Below are positions 38,831-46,315 of a DNA stretch of 46,315 nucleotides, piece after piece (the stretch's first letter is position 1; each line of letters begins with the position of its first letter). The notes under the pieces were generated by a model that ran no database searches, was not told where the DNA came from, and saw only the letters and a program-made list of their open reading frames with translations. The DNA lies in the NCBI RefSeq assembly GCF_029255285.1, contig NZ_JAPUVI010000109.1:1-46315 (forward strand), given 5' to 3'. A program made the position numbers and the translations under genes. The DNA comes from Accumulibacter sp. Lineage in GTDB: Bacteria; Pseudomonadota; Gammaproteobacteria; Burkholderiales; Rhodocyclaceae.

Positions 38831-38858
38831 TTATAGCGTTTTTCTTCGGAAAAACAAG
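38831..38858 (-). promoter_or_regulatory. spc operon promoter upstream of rplN
   Basis: A -35 TTGTTT (38853-38858), a 16-base spacer and a perfect -10 TATAAT (38831-38836) are read on the minus strand, in the same place as E. coli Pspc. A GTTTTTC/GAAAAAC palindrome (38839-38856) overlaps the spacer. Confidence 0.7.
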
Positions 38859-38860
38859 CC

Positions 38861-39127
38861 CTAAATCGCGACAGCGCGCTCGATCAGGCGGCTGACGACC
38901 CAGGCCTTCGTTTTAGCCAGAGGACGCGACTCCTGGATCTCCACTAGATCACCGGCCTTCGCCTGATTGTCGTCGTTATGCGCATGGTACTTGCTGGAAC
39001 GTACGATGATTTTGCCATACATCGCGTGTTTGACGCGCCGCTCGACCAATACCGTCACGGTCTTGTCCATCTTGTCGCTGACGACGCGCCCAACCAAGGT
39101 ACGCTTGCTGGTAGGGGTCTCGCTCAT
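38861..39127 (-). CDS. rpsQ: 30S ribosomal protein S17
   Basis: 88 residues, an OB fold. [21 protein letters not shown] and [27 protein letters not shown] are typical. Its ATG overlaps the rpmC stop (ATGA). It is the last gene of the S10 operon. Confidence 0.98.
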   Translation of the reverse strand: MSETPTSKRTLVGRVVSDKMDKTVTVLVERRVKHAMYGKIIVRSSKYHAHNDDNQAKAGDLVEIQESRPLAKTKAWVVSRLIERAVAI

Positions 39128-39318
39128 TGTTGAACCGCCTTTTCACGAAGAAGCGTGCGCACGCGCGCGATTTGACGACGCACTTTGCCAATCTGACTGT
39201 TGTTCGACAACTGCTGTGTGGCAAGTTGCATCCGCAAGCCGAACTGAGCCTTCAGCAGGTCCAGCAATTCCTTGTTCAACTCGTCGACCGTTTTTGCTCT
39301 GAGTTCACTGACTTTCAT
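39124..39318 (-). CDS. rpmC: 50S ribosomal protein L29
   Basis: 64 residues forming two long helices. [20 protein letters not shown] and [16 protein letters not shown] are the family blocks. It lies two bases after rplP and overlaps rpsQ by four. Confidence 0.98.
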   Translation of the reverse strand: MKVSELRAKTVDELNKELLDLLKAQFGLRMQLATQQLSNNSQIGKVRRQIARVRTLLREKAVQQ

Positions 39319-39320
39319 GA

Positions 39321-39734
39321 CTAACCCACCATTCGGGTAACGAAAACTGTCTGGATCGGCAGTTTGGCCGCCGCGAGCGCAAATGCTTCGCGGGCTAGAC
39401 TTTCGTTCACGCCATCCATTTCGTACAGCACTTTGCCAGGCTTGATTTCGGCAACCCAGTATTCCGGATTACCTTTGCCACTCCCCATGCGCACCTCGGC
39501 CGGTTTTTTTGAAATCGGCTTGTCCGGAAATACGCGAATCCAGATTCGGCCTCCCCGCTTGATGTGACGCGTCATAGCCCGCCGTGCCGCCTCGATCTGA
39601 CGAGCCGTCAGCCGCCCGCGATCAATCGCCTTCAGCCCGAATTCGCCAAAGCTTACCTTGGCCCCACGTGTCGCGAGCCCGGTGTTGCGGCCTTTCTGCT
39701 CTTTGCGGTATTTTCGTTTAACTGGCTGCAGCAT
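39321..39734 (-). CDS. rplP: 50S ribosomal protein L16
   Basis: 137 residues. [32 protein letters not shown] and [24 protein letters not shown] are diagnostic. It lies near the A site and the 5S rRNA. It overlaps the 3' end of rpsC by 17 bases. Confidence 0.98.
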   Translation of the reverse strand: MLQPVKRKYRKEQKGRNTGLATRGAKVSFGEFGLKAIDRGRLTARQIEAARRAMTRHIKRGGRIWIRVFPDKPISKKPAEVRMGSGKGNPEYWVAEIKPGKVLYEMDGVNESLAREAFALAAAKLPIQTVFVTRMVG

Positions 39735-40539
39735 CTGTCGTTCCTGCCTTTCTTACTCGTTTCACCGGCGCCTTAACATCGCCGGCAGGCCCCTCGGTCT
39801 TCGCGGCATCAGGACGAGCCGGTCTGTCGGCAGCCTCGACAGGGCGGCCGCTACGACGCGGCCGGCGCTCATCCGTGGCACCCTCGGGAGACGGCGCGAC
39901 CGCCTCCTGGCGATTCAGAACTTCCCCCTTGAAAACCCACACCTTGACTCCGATGAGGCCGTACGTCGTCAGCGCTTCTGAGGTTGCATAGTCGATGTCG
40001 CCGCGCAGAGTGTGCAATGGAACGCGACCCTCCCGATACCATTCGCGACGAGCAATTTCGGCCCCGTTTAGACGGCCCGAACTCATGATCTTGATCCCCT
40101 GGGCACCGAGCCGCATCGCGTTCTGCATCGCCCGCTTCATGGCACGGCGGAACATGATGCGCTTCTCGAGTTGCTGCGTGATCGAGTCGGCAATCAGTTG
40201 CGCATCAAGTTCGGGTTTGCGAATTTCCTCGATGCTCACATGCACCGGAACACCCATGATCTTCTGCAAGGCGATCCGCAGGTGATCAATCTCCTCGCCC
40301 TTCTTACCAATCACTACCCCAGGACGCGCCGAAAAAATCGTGACCCGCGCATTCTTAGCCGGACGCTCGATGAGTATCCGTCCGACTGACGCATGCTTGA
40401 GCTTCTTCTTCAGGTACTCGCGAACCTTGATGTCTTCATTGAGCATGCCGGCATAGTTTTTTTTGTTGGCGTACCAGCGCGACGACCAATCACGCGTCAC
40501 CGCCAGACGAAAGCCAGCAGGATGAATCTTTTGTCCCAT
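39718..40539 (-). CDS. rpsC: 30S ribosomal protein S3 with C-terminal extension
   Basis: 273 residues, ~40 longer than E. coli S3 (233). [20 protein letters not shown] opens the protein. The KH domain has [13 protein letters not shown], and [21 protein letters not shown] is the S3 signature at the mRNA entry site. The extra tail (~225-273) is rich in Arg, Ala, Pro and Lys and probably disordered. The rplP start lies inside this tail. Confidence 0.97.
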   Translation of the reverse strand: MGQKIHPAGFRLAVTRDWSSRWYANKKNYAGMLNEDIKVREYLKKKLKHASVGRILIERPAKNARVTIFSARPGVVIGKKGEEIDHLRIALQKIMGVPVHVSIEEIRKPELDAQLIADSITQQLEKRIMFRRAMKRAMQNAMRLGAQGIKIMSSGRLNGAEIARREWYREGRVPLHTLRGDIDYATSEALTTYGLIGVKVWVFKGEVLNRQEAVAPSPEGATDERRPRRSGRPVEAADRPARPDAAKTEGPAGDVKAPVKRVRKAGTTDAAAS

Positions 40540-40548
40540 TCTTATTCC

Positions 40549-40884
40549 TCAGTTGCCGACGGTCAGAAAAACGTGACAGGTCGGCTTGACGATCCGGTTG
40601 CCGCGACCCTTGGCACGCGCCGTAAAGCGTTTCAGGACCGTACCCTTCTCAACGCAAATCGTAGTCACCTTCAACTCGTCGATGTCTGCGCCGTCGTTGT
40701 GTTCGGCATTGGCGATCGCCGATTCGAGTACCTTCTTGATGATCGCGGCACCTTTCTGCGGGCTGAACGTCAGAATGTTGAGCGCTTTGTCGACCGACAG
40801 GCCACGGATCTGATCGGCCACTAGGCGACCCTTCTGGCTCGATAGCCGAACGCCGCGCAAAACCGCACGAGTTTCCATATTCAT
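40549..40884 (-). CDS. rplV: 50S ribosomal protein L22
   Basis: 111 residues. [24 protein letters not shown] and the tunnel-loop region [18 protein letters not shown] are typical. Two starts are close: ATG at 40884 and ATG two codons later (40878, METRAVL). AAGGG is better spaced for the second, so the protein may be 109 residues. Confidence 0.96.
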   Translation of the reverse strand: MNMETRAVLRGVRLSSQKGRLVADQIRGLSVDKALNILTFSPQKGAAIIKKVLESAIANAEHNDGADIDELKVTTICVEKGTVLKRFTARAKGRGNRIVKPTCHVFLTVGN

Positions 40885-40888
40885 TCCC

Positions 40889-41164
40889 TTACCTCTTCGC
40901 CTTTTTGCCGGCCGTATGCCCCTTGAAGGTACGCGTCAGCGAGAACTCGCCGAGTTTGTGGCCAACCATGTTCTCGGTCACGTAGACCGGAACGTGCTGC
41001 TTGCCGTTGTGAACGGCGATCGTCAATCCGACGAAATCCGGCAACACGGTTGACCGACGCGACCAAGTCTTGATCGGGCGCTTGTCGCCCGTCGCACGCA
41101 CAACACCCACCTTCTTCAGCAGATGGGCGTCGGCAAACGGGCCCTTTTTAACGGAACGTCCCAT
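40889..41164 (-). CDS. rpsS: 30S ribosomal protein S19
   Basis: 91 residues. [19 protein letters not shown] and [35 protein letters not shown] are diagnostic. It sits in the head of the small subunit with S13. It lies 15 bases after rplB. Confidence 0.98.
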   Translation of the reverse strand: MGRSVKKGPFADAHLLKKVGVVRATGDKRPIKTWSRRSTVLPDFVGLTIAVHNGKQHVPVYVTENMVGHKLGEFSLTRTFKGHTAGKKAKR

Positions 41165-41179
41165 GAGTTTTTCTATCCC

Positions 41180-42010
41180 TTAGCGTTTGTTGCTGCGGCG
41201 CTGCACGATCATCGAAGTGGTGCGCTTATTGCGGCGAGTACGATAGCCTTTGGTCTTGGTACCCCACGGGCTCACCGGGTGCATTCCCGACGCTGTCTTG
41301 CCTTCGCCACCACCATGCGGGTGATCGATCGGGTTCATCGCCACACCGCGAACGGTCGGCCTGACACCACGCCAGCGATTTCCACCAGCTTTGCCGATCG
41401 AGCGCAGGCTGTGCTCTTCGTTACCGACCTCGCCGATCGTGGCGCGGCACTCGACGTGCACCCGCCGGATTTCGCCCGAGCGCAGCCGAAGTTGCGCATG
41501 TACGCCCTCGCGCGCCAGCAATTGCGCCGAAGTCCCCGCCGAACGAGCAAGTTGCGCTCCCTTTCCGGGCACCATCTCGACACAATGGATAGTGGTGCCG
41601 ACCGGGATGTTACGAATCGGCAGGGCATTGCCAACCTTTATAGGCGCCTCGGAACCACTGCTCACCTGCTGGCCGACGACCAGTCCTTTGGGAGCGACGA
41701 TGTAGCGACGCTCACCATCGGCGTAACAAAGCAGGGCGATCGTCGCCGTCCGGTTGGGGTCGTATTCGAGACGCTCGACCTCGGCTGGAACTCCGTCCTT
41801 GTTGCGCTTGAAATCGATCAGGCGATAGTGCTGCTTGTGCCCACCGCCCTGATGCCGGGTGGTGATATGACCGTTGTTGTTGCGGCCAGCGCGCTTGGCC
41901 TGGGGCTCGACCAGAGCAGCGAGTGGCGCGCCCTTGTGCAGCCCAGGAGTGACCACCTTGATCACCGCACGACGACCCGGCGAGGTAGGTTTGACCTTGA
42001 CGAGTGCCAT
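41180..42010 (-). CDS. rplB: 50S ribosomal protein L2
   Basis: 276 residues. [22 protein letters not shown] and the peptidyl-transferase-centre loop [19 protein letters not shown], with the conserved His, are clear. It overlaps the rplW stop by one base. Confidence 0.98.
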   Translation of the reverse strand: MALVKVKPTSPGRRAVIKVVTPGLHKGAPLAALVEPQAKRAGRNNNGHITTRHQGGGHKQHYRLIDFKRNKDGVPAEVERLEYDPNRTATIALLCYADGERRYIVAPKGLVVGQQVSSGSEAPIKVGNALPIRNIPVGTTIHCVEMVPGKGAQLARSAGTSAQLLAREGVHAQLRLRSGEIRRVHVECRATIGEVGNEEHSLRSIGKAGGNRWRGVRPTVRGVAMNPIDHPHGGGEGKTASGMHPVSPWGTKTKGYRTRRNKRTTSMIVQRRSNKR

Positions 42011-42312
42011 CAGACGACTCCCCCATCGACGAAGTTGATCTCCTGACCGGGCTTGAGGCAGACGTAAGCCTTTTTCCAGTTCTTGCGCCGGCCCATCATA
42101 CGGCCAAACTTCTTTTGTTTGCCCTTGACATTGGCGATCTGAACCGACTCCACCGAAACTTTGAAGAGAAGTTCGACGGCCCCCTTGACTTCGGGCTTGG
42201 TCGCATCGGACACGACGCGGAATATCACCTGTTCATGCTTGTCAGCAACAAAAGTGGCTTTCTCAGAGATCTGCGGGGCGAGCAGCACTTGCATCAGACG
42301 TTCTTGGTTCAT
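42010..42312 (-). CDS. rplW: 50S ribosomal protein L23
   Basis: 100 residues. [19 protein letters not shown] and [24 protein letters not shown] are typical. It forms part of the exit-tunnel rim that recruits trigger factor and SRP. It overlaps rplD by four bases (ATGA). Confidence 0.98.
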   Translation of the reverse strand: MNQERLMQVLLAPQISEKATFVADKHEQVIFRVVSDATKPEVKGAVELLFKVSVESVQIANVKGKQKKFGRMMGRRKNWKKAYVCLKPGQEINFVDGGVV

Positions 42313-42929
42313 CCCAGCATCTCCTCAAACTTGGCCAGCGCACCCTTCGTCATGAGAACCTTAGGAAAGCGCACCAGGGACACGGGATCCGCCTGATTGA
42401 CTTCCAGTACCAGAACGTTGGGCAGGTTGCGCGCCGCGAGAAAAACGTTTTCGTCGAACTGATCGGTAATGACGAGCACCGACTCATAGCCCATGCCGCG
42501 AATCATGGCGGCAAAAAGCTTGGTTTTCGGCGCCGCGATCGACAGGCCGTCGACCACGGCCAGACGACCTTGGCGGACGAGTTGCGAAAGTATCGATGCC
42601 ATTCCCGCACGGTACATTTTGCGGTTCAGCTTCTGACTGAAATTCTCGTCCGACGAATTGGGGAACACGCGCCCACCGCCGCGCCAGATCGGCGACGACG
42701 ACATGCCCGCCCGAGCACGCCCGGTGCCCTTCTGGCGCCAGGGCTTTTTGGTCGTGTGCCGAACGTCGTGGCGATCTTTCTGGGCGCGATTGGCGCTGCG
42801 CGCGTTGGCCTGATAGGCGACCAGGACTTGGTGCACCAGGGCCTCGTTGTAGTCGCGACCGAAGAGGGCGTCAGAGGCTTCAAGACGACTGTCTTCCTGC
42901 CCTTGTTCATTGATTAGCTTAAGTTCCAT
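42309..42929 (-). CDS. rplD: 50S ribosomal protein L4
   Basis: 206 residues. The long loop [20 protein letters not shown] and [19 protein letters not shown] reaches the exit tunnel. In E. coli L4 also represses the S10 operon by attenuation and translation control. Here a terminator-like hairpin lies ahead of rplC. rplD abuts the rplC stop with no gap. Confidence 0.97.
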   Translation of the reverse strand: MELKLINEQGQEDSRLEASDALFGRDYNEALVHQVLVAYQANARSANRAQKDRHDVRHTTKKPWRQKGTGRARAGMSSSPIWRGGGRVFPNSSDENFSQKLNRKMYRAGMASILSQLVRQGRLAVVDGLSIAAPKTKLFAAMIRGMGYESVLVITDQFDENVFLAARNLPNVLVLEVNQADPVSLVRFPKVLMTKGALAKFEEMLG

Positions 42930-43574
42930 TTATGCCCCCGCCTTGACTGCAGGACGCACAATCACATCCGACCCCTTGGCGCCGGGCACGGCCCCCTTGA
43001 GCAACAGCAACTGGCGATCCACGTCGACGCGAACGATTTCGAGATTTTGCTGCGTGCGCTTGACGGCACCCAGATTCCCCGGCATTTTCTTGCCCGGGAA
43101 AACGCGACCCGGATCTTGCGCCATACCGGTCGAACCAAGCGCACGATGCGACACCGAGTTGCCATGGGCAGCGCCCTGCGAAAGGAAGTGGTGCCGTTTG
43201 ATACCACCCGCGAAACCCTTGCCTATCGTTTGGCCCGTGACGTCCACTTTTTGGCCGGCGGCGAAAATAGAGATGCCGACCTGATCACCTGGTTTCAGAG
43301 TGGCGAGTTCCTCAGTGGAAATAGGGAACTCCTTGAGCACGCGACCCGCTTCCACGCCCGCCTTGGCAAGATGTCCGGCCAAGGGCTTGTTGACGCGCGA
43401 CGGGCGGCGTTTGCCGAAAGCAACCTGAACGACGGAGTAGCCGTCTTTTTCCGGTGTTTTGATCTGGGCAACGCGGTTGTTCGACACGTCGAGAACCGTC
43501 ACCGGGACACTTGCGCCGTCGTCGGTAAAGATACGCGTCATGCCAACCTTGCGCCCAACAAGGCCTAGACTCAT
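42930..43574 (-). CDS. rplC: 50S ribosomal protein L3
   Basis: 214 residues. [20 protein letters not shown] opens the protein, and [23 protein letters not shown] and [12 protein letters not shown] are the family core near the peptidyl-transferase centre. AGAGGAG precedes the ATG. A 114-base leader with a promoter and hairpin separates it from rpsJ. Confidence 0.98.
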   Translation of the reverse strand: MSLGLVGRKVGMTRIFTDDGASVPVTVLDVSNNRVAQIKTPEKDGYSVVQVAFGKRRPSRVNKPLAGHLAKAGVEAGRVLKEFPISTEELATLKPGDQVGISIFAAGQKVDVTGQTIGKGFAGGIKRHHFLSQGAAHGNSVSHRALGSTGMAQDPGRVFPGKKMPGNLGAVKRTQQNLEIVRVDVDRQLLLLKGAVPGAKGSDVIVRPAVKAGA

Positions 43575-43622
43575 GCTTATTCTCCTCTGACCGGCTGCGA
43601 TTGGCCGGCGAGCGCTGCTAAC

Positions 43623-43654
43623 AAAAACGGGCAGTGTCGACTCACACCTGCCCG
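43623..43654 (-). terminator. Attenuator-like hairpin between rpsJ and rplC
   Basis: CGGGCAG/CTGCCCG plus TGT/ACA, with one bulged base and a six-base loop, form a strong stem followed by five T on the minus strand. It lies ~10 bases after the -10 box at 43668, so transcripts from that promoter, as well as read-through from rpsJ, would meet it at once. Confidence 0.7.
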
Positions 43655-43667
43655 GCGAAAGGCGGCG

Positions 43668-43697
43668 ATTATAGCCGCAACAGGGCCCTTACTGCAA
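43668..43697 (-). promoter_or_regulatory. Internal S10-operon promoter upstream of rplC
   Basis: A -35 TTGCAG (43692-43697, overlapping the rpsJ stop region), an 18-base spacer and a perfect -10 TATAAT (43668-43673) are read on the minus strand. Confidence 0.6.
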
Positions 43698-44000
43698 CTT
43701 AATTTCGACGTCAACGCCGGCCGGAAGGTCAAGTTTCATCAGCGCGTCCACCGTCTTGTCGGTCGGGTCGATGATGTCCATCAAACGGAGGTGGGTGCGC
43801 ATTTCAAACTGGTCGCGCGACGTCTTGTCGACGTGCGGGGAACGAAGCACGTCGAAACGCTGGATGCGGGTTGGCAGAGGGACCGGGCCGCGCACCACTG
43901 CGCCGGTACGTTTGGCAGTGTCAACAATCTCCTGGGCGGACTGATCGATCAAGCGATAGTCGAAAGCTTTCAGGCGGATGCGGATTTTCTGGCTTTGCAT
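43689..44000 (-). CDS. rpsJ: 30S ribosomal protein S10
   Basis: 103 residues, exactly the E. coli length, when started at [19 protein letters not shown] (44000). An in-frame ATG four codons earlier is less likely. [22 protein letters not shown] is the S10 signature. It follows tuf by 56 bases and probably belongs to the str transcript. Confidence 0.98.
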   Translation of the reverse strand: MQSQKIRIRLKAFDYRLIDQSAQEIVDTAKRTGAVVRGPVPLPTRIQRFDVLRSPHVDKTSRDQFEMRTHLRLMDIIDPTDKTVDALMKLDLPAGVDVEIKLQ

Positions 44001-44056
44001 GTCATTTTCCAAAGAGCGATCGGCAGGGCAACGCGCCCCACCGGAAATATGCCTGA

Positions 44057-45247
44057 TTACTCGATGATTTTAGCGACGACGCCGGCGCCGACGGTGCGAC
44101 CGCCTTCGCGGATGGCAAAGCGCAAGCCTTCCTCCATGGCGATCGGCGAAATCAGCTTGACGGTCATCTGGACGTTATCGCCCGGCATCACCATCTCGAC
44201 GCCTTCCGGCATGGCGATCGCGCCGGTCACGTCGGTCGTCCGGAAGTAAAACTGCGGACGATAGTTGTTGAAGAACGGCGTGTGACGCCCGCCTTCTTCC
44301 TTCGACAGCACATACACCTCGCCGGTGAAGTGCGTGTGCGGCTTGATCGATCCGGGTTTGGCCAGCACCTGTCCGCGCTCGACGTCTTCGCGCTTGATGC
44401 CGCGCAGGAGTACACCGACGTTGTCGCCCGCCTGGCCCTGGTCGAGCAGCTTGCGGAACATTTCCACTCCGGTGCAAGTCGTCTTGAGCGTCGGCCGTAT
44501 GCCGACAATCTCGACTTCCTCGCCCACCTTGATGACGCCGCGCTCCACCCGCCCCGTGACGACCGTGCCGCGTCCGGAAATCGAGAAAACGTCCTCCAGC
44601 GGCAGCAGGAAAGGCTTGTCCACCGCCCGCTCCGGGGTCGGAATGTAGGCGTCCAGCGCATCGGCCAGCGCCATCACCGATCCTTCTCCCAACTCTCCCG
44701 GGTCTCCTTCGAGCGCCTTCAGCGCCGATCCCTGGATGATCGGTACGTCATCACCCGGAAAGTCGTACTTCGACAGCAGTTCGCGCACTTCCATGTCGAC
44801 CAGCTCGAGCAACTCGGCGTCGTCAACCATGTCGCATTTGTTCAGATAAACGACAATGTACGGCACGCCAACCTGGCGGGCCAGCAGAATGTGCTCGCGC
44901 GTCTGCGGCATCGGACCGTCGGCCGCCGATACCACCAGAATCGCCCCGTCCATCTGCGCCGCACCCGTAATCATGTTCTTGATGTAGTCGGCGTGACCCG
45001 GGCAGTCCACGTGCGCGTAGTGGCGCTTCGACGTCTCGTACTCCACGTGCGCCGTGTTGATCGTGATGCCCCGCGCCTTCTCTTCCGGCGCCGCGTCGAT
45101 CTGGTCGTAGGCCTTCGCCACCCCACCATACTTCTTCGCCAGTATGGTCGTGATCGCCGCCGTCAGCGTCGTCTTGCCGTGATCCACGTGCCCAATCGTG
45201 CCCACATTGACGTGCGGCTTCGTGCGTTCAAATTTTCCCTTTGCCAT
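44057..45247 (-). CDS. tuf: Elongation factor Tu
   Basis: A 396-residue GTPase that brings aminoacyl-tRNA to the ribosome. G1 is GHVDHGKT (~19-26), the switch I Thr lies in [14 protein letters not shown]3 is DCPGH (~81-85), G4 is NKCD (~136-139) and G5 is GSALKAL. Domains II and III follow, with [12 protein letters not shown] and [20 protein letters not shown]. It is linked to fusA by a 21-base gap and precedes rpsJ. Many proteobacteria have a second tuf copy; none is in this window. Confidence 0.98.
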   Translation of the reverse strand: MAKGKFERTKPHVNVGTIGHVDHGKTTLTAAITTILAKKYGGVAKAYDQIDAAPEEKARGITINTAHVEYETSKRHYAHVDCPGHADYIKNMITGAAQMDGAILVVSAADGPMPQTREHILLARQVGVPYIVVYLNKCDMVDDAELLELVDMEVRELLSKYDFPGDDVPIIQGSALKALEGDPGELGEGSVMALADALDAYIPTPERAVDKPFLLPLEDVFSISGRGTVVTGRVERGVIKVGEEVEIVGIRPTLKTTCTGVEMFRKLLDQGQAGDNVGVLLRGIKREDVERGQVLAKPGSIKPHTHFTGEVYVLSKEEGGRHTPFFNNYRPQFYFRTTDVTGAIAMPEGVEMVMPGDNVQMTVKLISPIAMEEGLRFAIREGGRTVGAGVVAKIIE

Positions 45248-45268
45248 TGACGTATCCTCAGAGCATTG

Positions 45269-46315
45269 TCATTTTTTGTTGATCACCGCCTCGGCGACGT
45301 TCTTGGGCGCTTCGGCGTAGTGCTTGAATTCCATGGAGTAGGTCGCGCGGCCCTGTGATAGCGAGCGCAGGGTCGTCGAGTAGCCGAACATCTCGGCCAA
45401 CGGAACCTCCGCCTTGATCGCCTTGACGTTGCCGGGCAGGTCCTCCATTCCTTGTACCATGCCACGGCGACTAGACAGGTCGCCCATCACGTTGCCCATG
45501 TAATCCTCCGGCGTCTCGACCTCGACCGCCATCATCGGTTCGAGCAGCGTCGGTGAAGCGCGCCGCATACCTTCCTTGAAGGCCATCGCGGCTGCCATCC
45601 GGAAAGCGTTTTCATTCGAGTCAACATCATGGTAAGAGCCTTCGAACAGCGTGAACTTGATGTCTACTACCGGGAAGCCTGCCAGGACACCACTGGTCAC
45701 CGCATCCTGCAAGCCCTTGTCGACGGCCGGGATGTATTCGCGCGGTACGGTACCACCTTTGATCGCATCGATGAACTCGTAACCCTTGCCCGTCTCGTTC
45801 GGCTCGATCTTCAGCCAAACATGGCCATACTGGCCGCGACCGCCCGATTGTTTGACAAACTTGCCTTCCTGCTCAACCGATTTCTTGATGCATTCGCGGT
45901 AGGCAACCTGCGGCGCACCGACATTGGCGTCGACCCCGAATTCACGCTTCAGCCGGTCGACGATGATTTCGAGATGCAACTCGCCCATGCCTGAAATGAT
46001 CGTTTGTCCCGATTCCTCGTCGGTCCGCACCCGGAAGGACGGGTCTTCTTGCGCCAGACGGCCGAGGGCGATACCCATTTTTTCCTGGTCCTGCTTGGTC
46101 TTCGGCTCCACCGCTACATGGATCACCGGCTCGGGAAAGACCATTCGTTCGAGCGTGATCACCGCGGACGGATCGCACAGCGTCTCACCCGTGGTGACCT
46201 CCTTGAGGCCGACGCAAGCAGCGATGTCTCCCGCCAAGACTTCCTTGATCTCCTCACGATTGTTGGCGTGCATCTGCAGGACGCGCCCGATGCGCTCCCG
46301 ACGGCCCTTGGTCGG
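45269..46315 (-). CDS. fusA: Elongation factor G, C-terminal half (5' end beyond the window)
   Basis: 348 residues are present, reading in from the window edge without a start ([19 protein letters not shown]). They cover the end of domain II to domain V, including [19 protein letters not shown] (domain IV) and [21 protein letters not shown] (domain V). The missing part holds the GTPase domain. EF-G drives translocation. Gene order fusA-tuf-rpsJ is the usual one. Confidence 0.97.
   Translation of the reverse strand, partial: PTKGRRERIGRVLQMHANNREEIKEVLAGDIAACVGLKEVTTGETLCDPSAVITLERMVFPEPVIHVAVEPKTKQDQEKMGIALGRLAQEDPSFRVRTDEESGQTIISGMGELHLEIIVDRLKREFGVDANVGAPQVAYRECIKKSVEQEGKFVKQSGGRGQYGHVWLKIEPNETGKGYEFIDAIKGGTVPREYIPAVDKGLQDAVTSGVLAGFPVVDIKFTLFEGSYHDVDSNENAFRMAAAMAFKEGMRRASPTLLEPMMAVEVETPEDYMGNVMGDLSSRRGMVQGMEDLPGNVKAIKAEVPLAEMFGYSTTLRSLSQGRATYSMEFKHYAEAPKNVAEAVINKK

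Noticed and set aside
38839-38856. GTTTTTC-TTCG-GAAAAAC hairpin as terminator of the S10 operon
   Set aside because: It is A/T-only in the stem, lacks a following T run on the coding strand and overlaps promoter elements, so it is more likely part of the promoter region.
44001-44056. GGGC/GCCC hairpin in the tuf-rpsJ gap as terminator
   Set aside because: The stem is only four base pairs and has no T run.
1-46315. CRISPR arrays, insertion sequences, prophage, tRNA genes or attachment sites
   Set aside because: No regularly spaced repeats, transposase or integrase motifs, or tRNA-like cloverleaf were seen in the gaps.

Overview
This 46.3 kb window is chromosomal DNA of a GC-rich Gram-negative bacterium. 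The ribosomal proteins, the outer-membrane FadL and the FadE-type acyl-CoA dehydrogenase fit a betaproteobacterium. The zinc-type S4 and the overall gene set remind me of Rhodocyclales, possibly a 'Candidatus Accumulibacter'-like organism. That placement is inference from remembered families, not a search. Nearly every gene is on the minus strand. I see no tRNA, rRNA, insertion sequence, prophage or CRISPR array.

Region 1 (1-11,700) is a signalling block. The 3' end of a histidine kinase enters on the plus strand and is followed by a decayed ATPase-domain remnant. A tight four-gene minus-strand operon (11,120 to 519) follows: a membrane HisKA_2 kinase, a REC-PAS-PAS-GGDEF-EAL protein, a BarA-like hybrid kinase with two receivers and an HPt domain, and a second REC-PAS-PAS-GGDEF-EAL protein ending in a CZB-like domain. 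Junctions are ATGA overlaps or an 8-base gap. The operon looks like two kinase/response-regulator pairs that both feed into cyclic-di-GMP turnover. Upstream of it lies a frameshifted remnant of a chemoreceptor signalling domain.

Region 2 (11,700-16,030) holds housekeeping and small genes: recG and a RidA-family deaminase (translationally coupled), a divergent TPR protein, a DUF2802-like membrane protein, and an unrecognised 115-residue protein beside a 28-bp palindrome.

Region 3 (16,030-27,960) is a fatty-acid degradation locus. It contains a TetR regulator followed by fadE, a FadI-type thiolase and a FadB/FadJ-type bifunctional enzyme; then fadL; then a second pair made of a FadN-type enzyme (domains in the reverse order) and another thiolase. 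The TetR gene and the FadN operon each have a good sigma70-type promoter whose -10 box directly abuts a near-identical 16-bp inverted repeat resembling PsrA sites. I infer an autoregulated, fatty-acid-responsive regulon.

Region 4 (28,000-29,960) is a divergent Atm1-type ABC exporter that ends at a hairpin shared with the ribosomal cluster.

Region 5 (29,988-46,315) is the str/S10/spc/alpha ribosomal supercluster in the classical order: fusA (partial), tuf, rpsJ, rplC-D-W-B, rpsS, rplV, rpsC, rplP, rpmC, rpsQ, rplN, rplX, rplE, rpsN, rpsH, rplF, rplR, rpsE, rpmD, rplO, secY, infA, rpmJ, rpsM, rpsK, rpsD, rpoA, rplQ. Internal promoters are visible before rplN and between rpsJ and rplC. The second is followed at once by a terminator-like hairpin, an arrangement that suggests attenuation of the S10 genes.

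No wholly new defence or biosynthetic system is evident. The best leads are the coupled c-di-GMP operon, the matched promoter-operator modules, and the rpsJ-rplC attenuator.
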